The notes under the pieces: generated by a model | Database searches by the model: none | Told to the model about the DNA's origin: nothing | The model's input: the letters and a program-made list of their open reading frames with translations, nothing else | Made by a program: the position numbers and the translations under genes | Shown here: one piece after another, positions 54,164 through 63,195 of the stretch | How positions within the stretch are numbered: position 1 is the stretch's first letter | How the letters are laid out: the number at the start of each line of letters is the position of its first letter | NCBI GenBank assembly: GCA_041596215.1 | Contig: JBFHIZ010000006.1 | Span: 1 to 64,000 of the forward strand | DNA from: JBFHIZ01 sp041596215 | GTDB taxonomy: Bacteria; Bacillota; Clostridia; Lachnospirales; Lachnospiraceae | Direction: 5' to 3' | Length of the DNA stretch: 64,000 nucleotides

Positions 54164-55669
54164 CTACTTAAAATCACGTTTAAATTCTTCTACCGCTTTC
54201 TTAAGTTCGCTTTCTGTCTCTTCTGAAATAATTCCATCTTTCGAAATGCTATTTACAATTTCTGGATATTTTGAATCCATATATGCCATAAATTCTTTTT
54301 CAAATCGAATAATACCTTCGGTCGGAACGTCTAATAGCATTTTATTGGTTGCAATGTAAATCATAATTACTTGATTTGCAACAGACATTGGTTGATATTG
54401 TGGTTGTTTTAATACTTCTTTAATTCGTTCCCCTTGGTCTAATTTTTCCTTTGTATCAGCATCTAATTCTGACCCAAACTGTGCAAAAGAAGCAAGTTCT
54501 CTATACTGAGCAAGTTCCACACGAATTGGTGCCGCATATTTTTTCATTGCTTTGATTTGCGCCGCTCCACCTACACGAGATACGGATAATCCAGCATTTA
54601 CTGCTGGACGGAATCCAGAATTAAACATTTCTGTTTCCAAATAAATTTGTCCATCTGTAATTGAAATTACATTAGTCGGAATATAAGCAGAAACATCGCC
54701 TGCTTGAGTTTCAATAATAGGAAGTGCAGTCAAAGAACCTCCACCATATTCATCACTCATGCGTGCAGCTCTTTCTAATAATCTAGAATGTAAATAAAAT
54801 ACATCTCCTGGATAAGCTTCCCTTCCAGGTGGTCTTTTAAGTAGCAAGGACAGGGTACGATATGCTGCTGCATGTTTACTCAAATCATCGTAAATCACCA
54901 ACACATCCTCTCCTTTTTCCATCCATTCCTCTCCGATTGCACATCCAGAATAAGGTGCAATATATTGAAGTGGTGCGAGTTCTGCTGCTGTTGCTGCAAC
55001 AACAGTCGTATATGCCATTGCATTATACTCTTCTAATGTTTTTACAATCGTTGCAACCGTGGATGATTTTTGTCCAATTGCAACATAAATACATTTTACG
55101 TTTTGTCCTTTTTGATTAATAATTGTATCTATTGCAATCGCTGTTTTTCCTGTTTGTCGGTCTCCGATAATTAATTCACGTTGCCCTCTACCAATCGGAA
55201 CCATAGCATCGATTGCTTTAATGCCTGTTTGAAGTGGGGTATCTACAGATTTTCTAGTGATTACTCCAGATGCCACTCTTTCAATATTTCGAAATTTATT
55301 TGTCGCAATGGGTCCTTTTCCATCAATGGGTTGGCCCAATGCATTTACGACACGTCCTAACATAGCGTCTCCAACAGGGACTTCTACCACTCTTCCTGTT
55401 GTCTTTACGGTATCGCCTTCGCCGATATTTTTTTCCGTTCCTAATAATACGGCTCCCACATTGTCTTCTTCTAGGTTTAATACCATTCCAAACACATCTC
55501 CGGGAAACTCAAGCAATTCGCCTTGCATTGCATTTTCTAATCCATGCACACGCGCAATACCATCAGCAACCTGAATAACCGTTCCCACATCGGAAACTTC
55601 AAGCTCTGAAGCATATCTTTTGATTTGATCTTTAATAACGGAACTTATCTCTTCTGGTCTTAGATTCAT
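54164..55669 (-). CDS. atpA: ATP synthase F1, alpha subunit
   Basis: This 501-residue non-catalytic nucleotide-binding subunit has P-loop GDRQTGKTAIAIDT (about 169-182), VLVIYDDLSKHA and RPPGREAYPGDVFYLHSRLLERA. I chose the ATG at 55667-55669 (MNLRPEEISSVIK), since the GTG at 55681 overlaps the AAAGGTG ribosome site. Confidence 0.97.
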   Translation of the reverse strand: MNLRPEEISSVIKDQIKRYASELEVSDVGTVIQVADGIARVHGLENAMQGELLEFPGDVFGMVLNLEEDNVGAVLLGTEKNIGEGDTVKTTGRVVEVPVGDAMLGRVVNALGQPIDGKGPIATNKFRNIERVASGVITRKSVDTPLQTGIKAIDAMVPIGRGQRELIIGDRQTGKTAIAIDTIINQKGQNVKCIYVAIGQKSSTVATIVKTLEEYNAMAYTTVVAATAAELAPLQYIAPYSGCAIGEEWMEKGEDVLVIYDDLSKHAAAYRTLSLLLKRPPGREAYPGDVFYLHSRLLERAARMSDEYGGGSLTALPIIETQAGDVSAYIPTNVISITDGQIYLETEMFNSGFRPAVNAGLSVSRVGGAAQIKAMKKYAAPIRVELAQYRELASFAQFGSELDADTKEKLDQGERIKEVLKQPQYQPMSVANQVIMIYIATNKMLLDVPTEGIIRFEKEFMAYMDSKYPEIVNSISKDGIISEETESELKKAVEEFKRDFK

Positions 55670-55691
55670 GAATCTTTGCACCTTTCTTAAT

Positions 55692-56243
55692 TTATTTCGT
55701 AAGTCGGATCGTCAGCAATTCTTTTTGCATATTATCTAACTTTGTTTTTATACTACTGTCTACTACTCGATCGCCAATTCGTAAAACCATTCCGCCAATC
55801 AAGCTATTATCTACGCAATACGTCATATCCATTTTTTGATAAGTTGTTGTTTCTAACAGCTTATTTAAAATTTGTTGTTTTTGTTCCTCACTCAACGTAA
55901 CTGCTGATGTGATTTTTGCTGTTCCAATTCCTTTTTCCAGCTTTGCTTTCTCTATAAAGTACATTAAAATCGAATTTACATCCTGGTAACGATCTTTTGT
56001 AATCACTAGATCAAAAAATCCTAGGATTTCTTTGTCAATTTTGGTATCAAAAATATTGTTTATAACCTCTTTTTTTTCATCCTTTGTAAGCTTTGGATGA
56101 TTCATCAGTGCATTTAAGTCTGGATTCTTTATCAAAATCTCCTGAATTGCAGTGATTTCTTCTATAAAAGAATCCAACTTACCTTGTTCTACTGCTACTT
56201 GAAAAAGTGCTTCACCATATGTTTTTGAAACTAATTTTGCCAT
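55692..56243 (-). CDS. atpH: ATP synthase F1, delta subunit
   Basis: This 183-residue stalk protein has a helical N-terminal domain (SKTYGEALFQVAVEQGKL) and the C-terminal motif VDNSLIGGMVLRIGDRVVDSSIK that is diagnostic of the OSCP/delta family. It overlaps atpF by 13 bases. Confidence 0.96.
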   Translation of the reverse strand: MAKLVSKTYGEALFQVAVEQGKLDSFIEEITAIQEILIKNPDLNALMNHPKLTKDEKKEVINNIFDTKIDKEILGFFDLVITKDRYQDVNSILMYFIEKAKLEKGIGTAKITSAVTLSEEQKQQILNKLLETTTYQKMDMTYCVDNSLIGGMVLRIGDRVVDSSIKTKLDNMQKELLTIRLTK

Positions 56244-56791
56244 GTTTTATCACCTATTTCCTTTAACGTATCCTCAAGTAATGCATCTTGTTCTTGCTGG
56301 TCTATGGAAGCTGCTATCACTTTTCCTGCCATAGCTGTTGCAACAGAAATCATCTGTTTCTTCACATCATCTGCCATTTTTTTCTTTTCTAATTCTACTT
56401 CTTTTTTTGTTTGCATCATGATTCTTGCAGATTCTTCTTTTGCTTCCTGAATAATTCTAGCTTCATTATCTAACGCTTTTCTTCTCGCGTCACTTCTAAT
56501 TTCCTCCGCCTCTGCTTCCACATGTTTTAATTTTTCTTCGTATTCCTGTTTCAGTTTTACGGCTTCACTTTTATTTAATTCTGTTGTTTCGATCTCGATT
56601 TTAATTTTTTCTTTTCTTTCTTCTAACATTTTTCTTACAGGATTAAACAAAGTCTTGGATAACATGAGTACTAAGAAAAATATTGCAATAATCGAAAGAA
56701 TGGAATCATTTAATAATTGAAAATCCAAATCAAACAAACGTGGTTCCATTGTTGTGGCTGTAATTAAAGTCAAACTTACTAAAGCTTTCAA
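56231..56791 (-). CDS. atpF: ATP synthase F0, b subunit
   Basis: This 186-residue protein has one membrane helix (about 28-48; SILSIIAIFFLVLMLSKTLF) and a long charged helix (55-150) of the peripheral stalk. The start is TTG at 56789-56791, with AAAGGAGG 7 bases before. An internal ATG gives a 172-residue form starting MEPRLFDLDFQLL and is an alternative. Confidence 0.94.
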   Translation of the reverse strand: MKALVSLTLITATTMEPRLFDLDFQLLNDSILSIIAIFFLVLMLSKTLFNPVRKMLEERKEKIKIEIETTELNKSEAVKLKQEYEEKLKHVEAEAEEIRSDARRKALDNEARIIQEAKEESARIMMQTKKEVELEKKKMADDVKKQMISVATAMAGKVIAASIDQQEQDALLEDTLKEIGDKTWQN

Positions 56792-56849
56792 TCCATAGCC
56801 TCCTTTCTTATTTTACTTTGTGGGGACTCCCACTTCTTTGGGAAGACTC

Positions 56850-57101
56850 TTAAATTAAAGGCTTTACAAATAATAGCAATAATGCAACAAGCAAACCATA
56901 TAATCCTGTGGTTTCTGCTACTGCCTGTCCTAAAAGCATGGTTCCTGTAATATCCGCTCTTGCTCCTGGATTTCTTCCTACTGCTGCTGCTGCATGTCCT
57001 GCTGCAATTCCTTGTCCAATACCAGGTCCAATACCTGCGATAACTGCAAGACCTGCACCAATTGCTGAACATCCTAAAATAAAGTTTGTATTAAATTCCA
57101 T
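56850..57101 (-). CDS. atpE: ATP synthase F0, c subunit (sodium-type signature)
   Basis: This 83-residue two-helix proteolipid has the glycine-rich helix 1 (GIGPGIGQGIAAG, Gln30) and helix 2 LGQAVAETTGLYGL with the ion-binding Glu63 followed by Thr64. Gln30, Val61, Glu63 and Thr64/Thr65 match the residues that hold Na+ in the Ilyobacter c ring (Gln32, Val63, Glu65, Ser66). The ring therefore probably carries sodium rather than protons. GGAGG precedes the ATG. Confidence 0.96.
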   Translation of the reverse strand: MEFNTNFILGCSAIGAGLAVIAGIGPGIGQGIAAGHAAAAVGRNPGARADITGTMLLGQAVAETTGLYGLLVALLLLFVKPLI

Positions 57102-57159
57102 TTTTATTTCCTCCTGTTTTTTACTATTTTTTAGTATTATTATTTAATTTTTCACTTCT

Positions 57160-57876
57160 TTATTCCACTGGATCCATAGCCGACGAAACATATGTCATCG
57201 TAAGCATACAGAATACATAAGTTTGTATTGCACCTGAAAATAAATCAAAATACAAATGCAATGCACCAGGCCAAGCAATTGCAAATATGTTCAATAAACC
57301 ATATACCAATGCCATAATAATCGTTCCTGACAATACATTTGCAAATAAACGTAATGATAACGAAATTGGAATTGCAATTTCTGAAATTAAATTAATTGGA
57401 ATCCAAATCACCCAAGGTTCTGCCAATTCCTTAATCACACCTTTTACCCGTTTGTATTTAAACTTACATACCGTTATAAGCACAAAGGTTAAAACACCTA
57501 ATGGAAACGTAACTCCATAATCTGCTGTTGGTGGTCTAAGTCCAATCAACCCAGATATATTACTTAATAGAATGAACAAAAAAATAGCACTAATATAATT
57601 TGTGAAATATTTTGCTTTTGTCCCCATTGTGCCACGAACCATACCATCTAATTTTTCAATTACTAATTCTAATATATTTTGAAATTTCCCCGGCACTTCC
57701 GTTTTATGTCTTATTGCGCGATTTCCTACAATCGCAAACGCTAACAATAGAAGCATTACAATTAGTAAACTTACATGTGTCGTTGTAATCCAAACTGTAT
57801 TCCCCAATACTTCGTAAGAAAAGATTCCCTTAATCATAAATGCATCTTGTACTGATAGCGAAATTCCTTGCCACAT
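57160..57876 (-). CDS. atpB: ATP synthase F0, a subunit
   Basis: This 238-residue membrane protein has about five to six helices. The essential arginine lies in ISLSLRLFANVLSG (about 173-186), and the final helix carries the MTYVSSAMDP tail. It forms the ion half-channels beside the c ring. Confidence 0.95.
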   Translation of the reverse strand: MWQGISLSVQDAFMIKGIFSYEVLGNTVWITTTHVSLLIVMLLLLAFAIVGNRAIRHKTEVPGKFQNILELVIEKLDGMVRGTMGTKAKYFTNYISAIFLFILLSNISGLIGLRPPTADYGVTFPLGVLTFVLITVCKFKYKRVKGVIKELAEPWVIWIPINLISEIAIPISLSLRLFANVLSGTIIMALVYGLLNIFAIAWPGALHLYFDLFSGAIQTYVFCMLTMTYVSSAMDPVE

Positions 57877-57905
57877 TTTATCACCTCCCTAGATCTATCA
57901 TCAAT

Positions 57906-58298
57906 CTATTTTTTATTTAATAATTTATGAATAAATGGTTGCATGTATGCTGCAACCTTAATTCCCATCAATGCCAAAAATGCAGATAATGGATTAGCAA
58001 TATCTGTGTAAACTAAGATAAAAATCACAATTACAATTATTCCATATCGAAGAATTGTATGTATTCGAACATGATTTGTTGCTTTTGATTCTTCCATATA
58101 CATTGCTTTGTTTATCATATAAGCCATATACCATGCAGAAAACTCAGCTAAAAAAAATCCAATTAAGATTCCGAAGGAATCATATAATCGCTCTGTGCGA
58201 AACACCATAAGTGCAGCTTCACAAAGAATTGCATATAGGAAAATTCCTACCATTAAATCAAGCAATACTTCATTTATTTCTTTTATCTTTTTTATCAT
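57906..58298 (-). CDS. atpI: ATP synthase subunit I-like membrane protein
   Basis: This 130-residue protein has four hydrophobic segments (around 14-34, 38-60, 84-104 and 106-124), in the position of atpI between atpZ and atpB. It probably helps assemble the c ring. AAGGA lies 8 bases before its ATG, which is inside the end of atpZ (29-base overlap). Confidence 0.78.
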   Translation of the reverse strand: MIKKIKEINEVLLDLMVGIFLYAILCEAALMVFRTERLYDSFGILIGFFLAEFSAWYMAYMINKAMYMEESKATNHVRIHTILRYGIIVIVIFILVYTDIANPLSAFLALMGIKVAAYMQPFIHKLLNKK

Positions 58299-58530
58299 GC
58301 TCTGAATCCTTTTTATACCTATCGGTACTCTTTTTAGCTAGAATATATACATTTCGAAATCCCGCAAGTGCTCCTATAAAGAACAATATGATCGCTATAA
58401 AATTTGTATGAAGCCATTTGTCAACGTATATTCCCGCAAAAAAACATAGACCAATTGGAACTAACATATTGATTCCAAACTGCGTAATCAATATCAAATT
58501 ATTCATTACTTCGCCCGTTGTTTTTTTCAC
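58270..58530 (-). CDS. atpZ: AtpZ/AtpI-family protein
   Basis: This 86-residue protein has two helices (about 12-34 and 42-62; LITQFGINMLVPIGLCFFAGIYVDKW, FIAIILFFIGALAGFRNVY) and a charged tail. The helix-DKW-helix layout is that of AtpZ, a Ca2+/Mg2+ transport or assembly factor co-encoded with F-type ATPases. It is the first gene of the operon. Confidence 0.85.
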   Translation of the reverse strand: MKKTTGEVMNNLILITQFGINMLVPIGLCFFAGIYVDKWLHTNFIAIILFFIGALAGFRNVYILAKKSTDRYKKDSEHDKKDKRNK

Positions 58531-58549
58531 GTTTTTTCTCCTAATGTTA

Positions 58550-58578
58550 AGTATATCTATGTATCTTTTGAAAGTCCA
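58550..58578 (-). promoter_or_regulatory. atp operon promoter
   Basis: On the minus strand there is TGGACT (58573-58578), a 17-bp spacer and TATACT (58550-58555), about 20 bases before the atpZ start. Confidence 0.6.
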
Positions 58579-58626
58579 TTTTTATCTCTTTATATTTTTA
58601 TATTTAATAAAAATTTTATACTTCCC

Positions 58627-59796
58627 TTAGTAGAATATATGTCCCCCAATTACATATTGTGGGGTGACTCCATCAATTGGTGTACGGAAATATAAACATC
58701 CATCTACATTGGTCACTCCGCTCATAGCTTCTGTTGCAGCATCATAACAAGATTGCGTTGCTTTATTTTGTGTTAATGCTATTTCCATCCTTCCACTAAG
58801 AACCGGTGAAAATTGGTATGGTTGATAAACAACTCCTACAACAGTATCTGGATATCTGGAACTAAGCACACGATTGATAACTACTGCTCCCACTGCCAGC
58901 TGTCCTGCATAAGGTTCTCCACCAGCTTCACAATAAATAATGGATGCAAGAATTTTCAAATCTCCATCTACAAAGGTCACTTCGGAAATATCTCTTTTAT
59001 AAGAATTTTGAGCAATCTGTGATAAGGCAAGTTCTGCTTCATATTGCTTTCTAAGTTCGGAAACGGTTTGTTCTTGTGCTTTTACTTCACTTTCCTTCGC
59101 TGCTTTTTCTAATGCGACTGCATCAATTTCATTTTGCTGGCTTGATACATTAGAAGAAGCCTCATCCACTAATTTTGCTACCTCTTCTTGCTTACTTTCC
59201 ACTTCCCTATGTAACGTTTGAAGTTCGTTTTCTTCTTTTTCTAATAATGTCTTTGTTGCTGTAATCTCGTCAACTACTTCTTGATAAGACAGAAACATCT
59301 CTCGATCATATTCTGATAACAATTCAACGTAATCTGCTTTGTTTAAAAAGTCAGAAAATGTACGTGCAGACAAAACCAAATCTATATATGCAACGTCTCC
59401 ACGTTCATAAATAAATTTTATTCTTGATTTCATAGCTTCATATTGTTCTCTCTCATCCGCTTCAGCTGCTTCTAAGTTTATAAGTGTTACCTTAATTTCC
59501 TCTTCTTTTATCTGAAGTTCTTCTTCCAACACCGTCAATTGATCTACCACTTCTTGCAAATCTTCTTGCAATTTGTTCAATGTACTTTTTAACGTTTTTT
59601 GTGTTGCCGTTAGTCCAGATAAATCTTCTTCCACTTCTTCTAGTTCTTCTTTTGAACTATTCAATTCCTCTTGTGCTTCTTGCAACTGTTCAAATGTTGA
59701 TGCAAGCACTTCGTTTTTAGAAGCTTTTAAAGAAAAGAGGAGCAGACATACAAGCACGAATGAAATTATGTACTTTTTCCTCATTTTTTTCCTCAA
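58627..59796 (-). CDS. Secreted coiled-coil protein with SleB-type cell wall hydrolase domain
   Basis: This 389-residue protein has a signal peptide (1-33), PcsB-like coiled coils (35-260) and a C-terminal Hydrolase_2 (SleB/CwlJ) domain (about 278-389; LKILASIIYCEAGGEPYAGQLAVG with catalytic-type Glu290, VVYQPYQFSPV, CLYFRTP). SleB enzymes are lytic transglycosylases used in spore germination, though this fusion with a PcsB-type coiled coil suggests vegetative wall turnover. Its coiled-coil half matches that of the NlpC/P60 protein at 8882-10024. Start at the first or fifth codon (both Met). Confidence 0.88.
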   Translation of the reverse strand: MRKKMRKKYIISFVLVCLLLFSLKASKNEVLASTFEQLQEAQEELNSSKEELEEVEEDLSGLTATQKTLKSTLNKLQEDLQEVVDQLTVLEEELQIKEEEIKVTLINLEAAEADEREQYEAMKSRIKFIYERGDVAYIDLVLSARTFSDFLNKADYVELLSEYDREMFLSYQEVVDEITATKTLLEKEENELQTLHREVESKQEEVAKLVDEASSNVSSQQNEIDAVALEKAAKESEVKAQEQTVSELRKQYEAELALSQIAQNSYKRDISEVTFVDGDLKILASIIYCEAGGEPYAGQLAVGAVVINRVLSSRYPDTVVGVVYQPYQFSPVLSGRMEIALTQNKATQSCYDAATEAMSGVTNVDGCLYFRTPIDGVTPQYVIGGHIFY

Positions 59797-59806
59797 TTAC
59801 AATGTT

Positions 59807-60301
59807 TTAAAGTTCTATAGTTACCGATCGATTGGTGGAAATATATTGCCGATAGGCTACTCCTGCAGCATCTAGCATTCTTTTCGATGCACGTACCGCC
59901 GTTGTATCTGCATATTTATCGCTATCATATATTATTGTCTTTATTCCTGACTGTATGATTGCTTTTGTGCATTCATTACAGGGAAATAAGGATACATATA
60001 TTTTTGCTCCCTCTAAACTACCCCCTCGGTAATTCAAAATTGCATTTAATTCACTATGCGTTACGTATGGATATTTTGTGTCATACTCTTCTCCTGCACG
60101 TTCCCAAGGAAACTCATCATCTGAACATCCCCATGGCAAACCATTGTATCCCATAGATAGTATTTTATTGTCTTTGCTTACAATACAAGCCCCTACCTGT
60201 GTGTTTGGATCCTTTGATCGCATTCCAGCAAGTTTTGATACTCCCATAAAATATTCATCCCAAGATAAGTAATCCGTCCTCTTATTCATACTTCCCCCCA
60301 T
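59807..60301 (-). CDS. dCMP deaminase-family protein
   Basis: This 164-residue zinc deaminase has THSELNAILNYRG (His/Glu) and PCNECTKAIIQ (Cys pair), plus DYLSWDEYFMGVSKLAGMRSKDPNTQVGA at the start. It converts dCMP to dUMP to supply thymidylate (ComEB type). It is 5 bases downstream of upp on the same strand. Confidence 0.93.
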   Translation of the reverse strand: MGGSMNKRTDYLSWDEYFMGVSKLAGMRSKDPNTQVGACIVSKDNKILSMGYNGLPWGCSDDEFPWERAGEEYDTKYPYVTHSELNAILNYRGGSLEGAKIYVSLFPCNECTKAIIQSGIKTIIYDSDKYADTTAVRASKRMLDAAGVAYRQYISTNRSVTIEL

Positions 60302-60306
60302 ATATA

Positions 60307-60936
60307 CTATTTTGTCCCGAAAATTCGGTCTCCTGCATCGCCAAGTCCTGGAACAATATAAGAATGATCATTTAATTTTTCATCCAATGCTCCAATATAA
60401 ATATCCACATCTGGGTGTGCTTTTTTCATTGCTTCTACTCCTTCTGGTGCAGCAATGATACACATAAAATGAATATTTTTACAACCTCTTTCTTTTAGCA
60501 TATTAATTGCTGCTATTGAAGATCCTCCTGTTGCAAGCATAGGATCTACGACAAATACTTCTCTTTCTGCACTATCTGCTGGAAGTTTACAATAATACTC
60601 AACCGGTTGTAATGTTTCTGGATCTCTATATAAACCAATATGTCCAACTTTCGCTGCTGGAATCAAGGATAAAATACCATCCATCATTCCTAGACCCGCA
60701 CGTAAGATCGGAACAATCGCCATTTTTTTCCCTTTTAAGTGTTGCACTTTTGTTTTACATATTGGTGTATTAATTTCAATTTCTTCGAGTGGTAATTCTC
60801 TTGTTGCTTCATAGCAAATTAACATCGCGATTTCACTAATTGTTTGACGAAAATCTTTTGTCCCTGTATCCTCTCTTCGAATATACCCAATTTTGTGCTT
60901 TATCAGCGGATGATCCATAATTACTATTTTTGACAT
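60307..60936 (-). CDS. upp: Uracil phosphoribosyltransferase
   Basis: This 209-residue enzyme makes UMP from uracil and PRPP. Motifs are HPLIKHKIGYIRREDTGTKDFR, the PRPP site VDPMLATGGSSIAAINMLK (about 130-148) and the uracil site SYIVPGLGDAGDRIFGTK. The length is exactly that of bacterial Upp. Confidence 0.97.
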   Translation of the reverse strand: MSKIVIMDHPLIKHKIGYIRREDTGTKDFRQTISEIAMLICYEATRELPLEEIEINTPICKTKVQHLKGKKMAIVPILRAGLGMMDGILSLIPAAKVGHIGLYRDPETLQPVEYYCKLPADSAEREVFVVDPMLATGGSSIAAINMLKERGCKNIHFMCIIAAPEGVEAMKKAHPDVDIYIGALDEKLNDHSYIVPGLGDAGDRIFGTK

Positions 60937-60962
60937 GTTATTTCCTCCTCGTTTTTCAGTTT

Positions 60963-61391
60963 TTATTTTTCTATTGCTTCTATTCTTCTTCTATGCCTTT
61001 CTTCATTTGAAAACTCTGTTTCAAAAAATACATCCGTAATCTCTAAAGCCATTTCTTTTCCCGTTAATCCAGCACCCATAGCAAGCACATTTGCATCATT
61101 ATGCAGCCTTGTCATTTTTGCAGACAATGGCTCGCTGCAAAGAGCTGCTCGAACCCCTGAAATTCGGTTCGCTGCAATGGAAATACCAATTCCCGTTGTA
61201 CAAATCGCCACTCCTTTTTCACATCTTCCAGAAGCAACCTCTTCTCCTACTAATTTACCAAAAACTGGATAATCACAGGAATCCAAACTGTTACAACCCA
61301 CATCATAAACTTCATATCCTTTTTCTAATAAATGTGTTTTTACTATTTCTTTTAACGCAAATCCACCATGATCCGAACCTATTGCAATCAT
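60963..61391 (-). CDS. rpiB: Ribose-5-phosphate isomerase B
   Basis: This 142-residue enzyme interconverts ribose-5-P and ribulose-5-P. Motifs are MIAIGSDHGGFALKE, YDVGCNSLDSCDYP and the catalytic Cys in CTTGIGISIAANRI, then RLHNDANVLAMGAG. I chose the ATG at 61389-61391 with GGAGGATTGAA before it; the longer frame to 61439 overlaps tsaC. It is 26 bases upstream of upp. Confidence 0.95.
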   Translation of the reverse strand: MIAIGSDHGGFALKEIVKTHLLEKGYEVYDVGCNSLDSCDYPVFGKLVGEEVASGRCEKGVAICTTGIGISIAANRISGVRAALCSEPLSAKMTRLHNDANVLAMGAGLTGKEMALEITDVFFETEFSNEERHRRRIEAIEK

Positions 61392-61422
61392 TTCAATCCT
61401 CCTATAAACTCTATTTTTAATA

Positions 61423-62493
61423 CTACGCTCCGTTAACATTTTCCACTCGGTTTCCAGCTGCTTTTAGTAACCGATTCATAATTGCATCTCCTATACCGTC
61501 CGAGCAAAATGATTCCGAATATATTTTCGTAACATTTTCTTCATCAAACTCTCTTAATACACGATACAAATTAAATGCAATCTCCATTGGATTATCTTTC
61601 TCTCCAAGATTTTTTACAACATCCGCAAAATATGTGTGCTTTCTTTCTTCTGTCGCAATCACACCCGTTTTTTCACCTGCTTTTTTTGCTTCTCTTACCA
61701 ATTCATTGATTCGCCTAGTTACCGCAAGTTCATTCCCTTCAATGATAATCAATTCTCCTTTGGGTGCGTAATGTCTATATTTCATTCCCGGTGCTTTCGG
61801 TGCGTCCTTCGTATCCTTTGCAAGAAATACATATGGTATGTTTTCTTGGTGCAAAGCTTCCTCAAGCATTTCCTTAGTGATAAAACCCGGGCGTAATATT
61901 GCTGGTTTATCTGTTGTAACATCTACAATAGTAGATTCTACTCCAATATCTACCGTATCTGAAGACAAAATCATGTCAATTCTTCCATTCATATCTTCCC
62001 ATACGTACTTTGCCATCGTTGGACTAGGTTTTCCAGACTGATTTGCACTCGGTGCGGCAACATACCCTCCTGCAGCACGAATAAAATCAAGTGCAAGCGG
62101 ATGTTTTGGCATCCGTATTGCCACCGTTTCTAATCCCCCTGTTGTTTCGAATGGAACTACCTTTGTTTTTTGAAAAACCAAAGTTAGTGGCCCTGGCCAA
62201 AAACGTTTCATTAGTATTTCTGCTACATCCGGTATTTCCTTTGTAATTCTTAAAACTGATTCTCTTTCTGCGATATGCACAATTAGTGGATTATCCGATG
62301 GTCTTCCTTTTGCTCGATATATTTTAGCACTTGATGCAGAATTTAAAGCATCCCCACCTAATCCATAAACTGTTTCCGTTGGAAATGCTACAAGTCCACC
62401 TTGTTTAATCAGTTTCCCTGCTTCTTCCATCGCTTTTTTATATTTTTCATCGGAACAATCTATATCGAAAAGTTCTATTACTCTTGTTTTCAT
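61423..62493 (-). CDS. L-threonylcarbamoyladenylate synthase (Sua5 type)
   Basis: This 356-residue protein has a YrdC domain (1-205; GGLVAFPTETVYGLGGDALN, KGRPSDNPLIVHIA, FWPGPLTLVF, APSANQSGKPSPT) and a C-terminal Sua5 domain (about 225-356). It makes threonylcarbamoyl-AMP for the t6A37 modification of ANN-decoding tRNAs. The presence of the Sua5 domain separates it from short TsaC. AAGAGG precedes the ATG. Confidence 0.95.
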   Translation of the reverse strand: MKTRVIELFDIDCSDEKYKKAMEEAGKLIKQGGLVAFPTETVYGLGGDALNSASSAKIYRAKGRPSDNPLIVHIAERESVLRITKEIPDVAEILMKRFWPGPLTLVFQKTKVVPFETTGGLETVAIRMPKHPLALDFIRAAGGYVAAPSANQSGKPSPTMAKYVWEDMNGRIDMILSSDTVDIGVESTIVDVTTDKPAILRPGFITKEMLEEALHQENIPYVFLAKDTKDAPKAPGMKYRHYAPKGELIIIEGNELAVTRRINELVREAKKAGEKTGVIATEERKHTYFADVVKNLGEKDNPMEIAFNLYRVLREFDEENVTKIYSESFCSDGIGDAIMNRLLKAAGNRVENVNGA

Positions 62494-62583
62494 ATATGCC
62501 TCTTATTCTTATCATACGCTTCGCATATTCTATAATATTGTATCATATTTTATTATATAAATGAATTATTTTTTCTATTATTC

Positions 62584-62612
62584 TTTACCTTTAAAGTTTT
62601 TTTCGGTACAAT
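62584..62612 (+). promoter_or_regulatory. Possible promoter of the cyclophilin gene
   Basis: TTTACC (62584-62589), 17-bp spacer and TACAAT (62607-62612), 60 bases before the ATG at 62674. Confidence 0.45.
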
Positions 62613-62673
62613 TATTTTATTCTGTAATTCAGAACAAAAAACCAATTGAAAATAGAAAGGAAAGGGAACAAAT

Positions 62674-63195
62674 ATGAGCAAATTACCAATTGTTAAAATG
62701 GAAATGGAAAATGGAGATTTTATGGTTGCCGAGCTATATCCTGAAATCGCTCCGAATACGGTAAATAATTTTATTCATTTAATACAAAAAGGCTTTTATG
62801 ATGGTTTGATTTTTCATCGTGTAATTTCTGGCTTTATGTTACAAGGAGGTTGTCCAGATGGAACAGGTATGGGAGGCCCTGGTTATCAAATTCCCGGAGA
62901 ATTTTCAAGTAACGGGTTCAGCAATACTTTAACTCATGAAAAAGGAATCTTGTCTATGGCACGTAGCCAAATGCCAGACTCTGCTGGATCGCAGTTTTTT
63001 ATTATGCACGAAAATTCACCACATCTAAATGGACAGTATGCTGCTTTTGGAAAAGTAATTGAAAACATAGACCTTATCGATAAAATTGCTTCCGTTCCAA
63101 CTGATTCTTGGGACCGTCCACTTGAAGAACAAAAAATCAAAACGATTACAGTAGATACCCAAGGGATAACCTATCCGGAACCTAAAAAAAGTTAA
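62674..63195 (+). CDS. Cyclophilin-type peptidyl-prolyl isomerase
   Basis: This 173-residue cytoplasmic PPIase has the cyclophilin core: FHRVISGFMLQGGCPDGTGMGGPGYQIPGEF (about 48-78, with the catalytic Arg), SMARSQMPDSAGSQFFIMHENSPHLNGQYAAFGKV. It has no signal peptide. It helps fold proteins by turning X-Pro bonds. Monocistronic. Confidence 0.95.
   Translation: MSKLPIVKMEMENGDFMVAELYPEIAPNTVNNFIHLIQKGFYDGLIFHRVISGFMLQGGCPDGTGMGGPGYQIPGEFSSNGFSNTLTHEKGILSMARSQMPDSAGSQFFIMHENSPHLNGQYAAFGKVIENIDLIDKIASVPTDSWDRPLEEQKIKTITVDTQGITYPEPKKS

Noticed and set aside
56788..57072. Long frame overlapping atpE on the same strand
   Set aside because: It is Ser/Arg/Cys-rich shadow sequence in another frame of atpE, an unmistakable gene.
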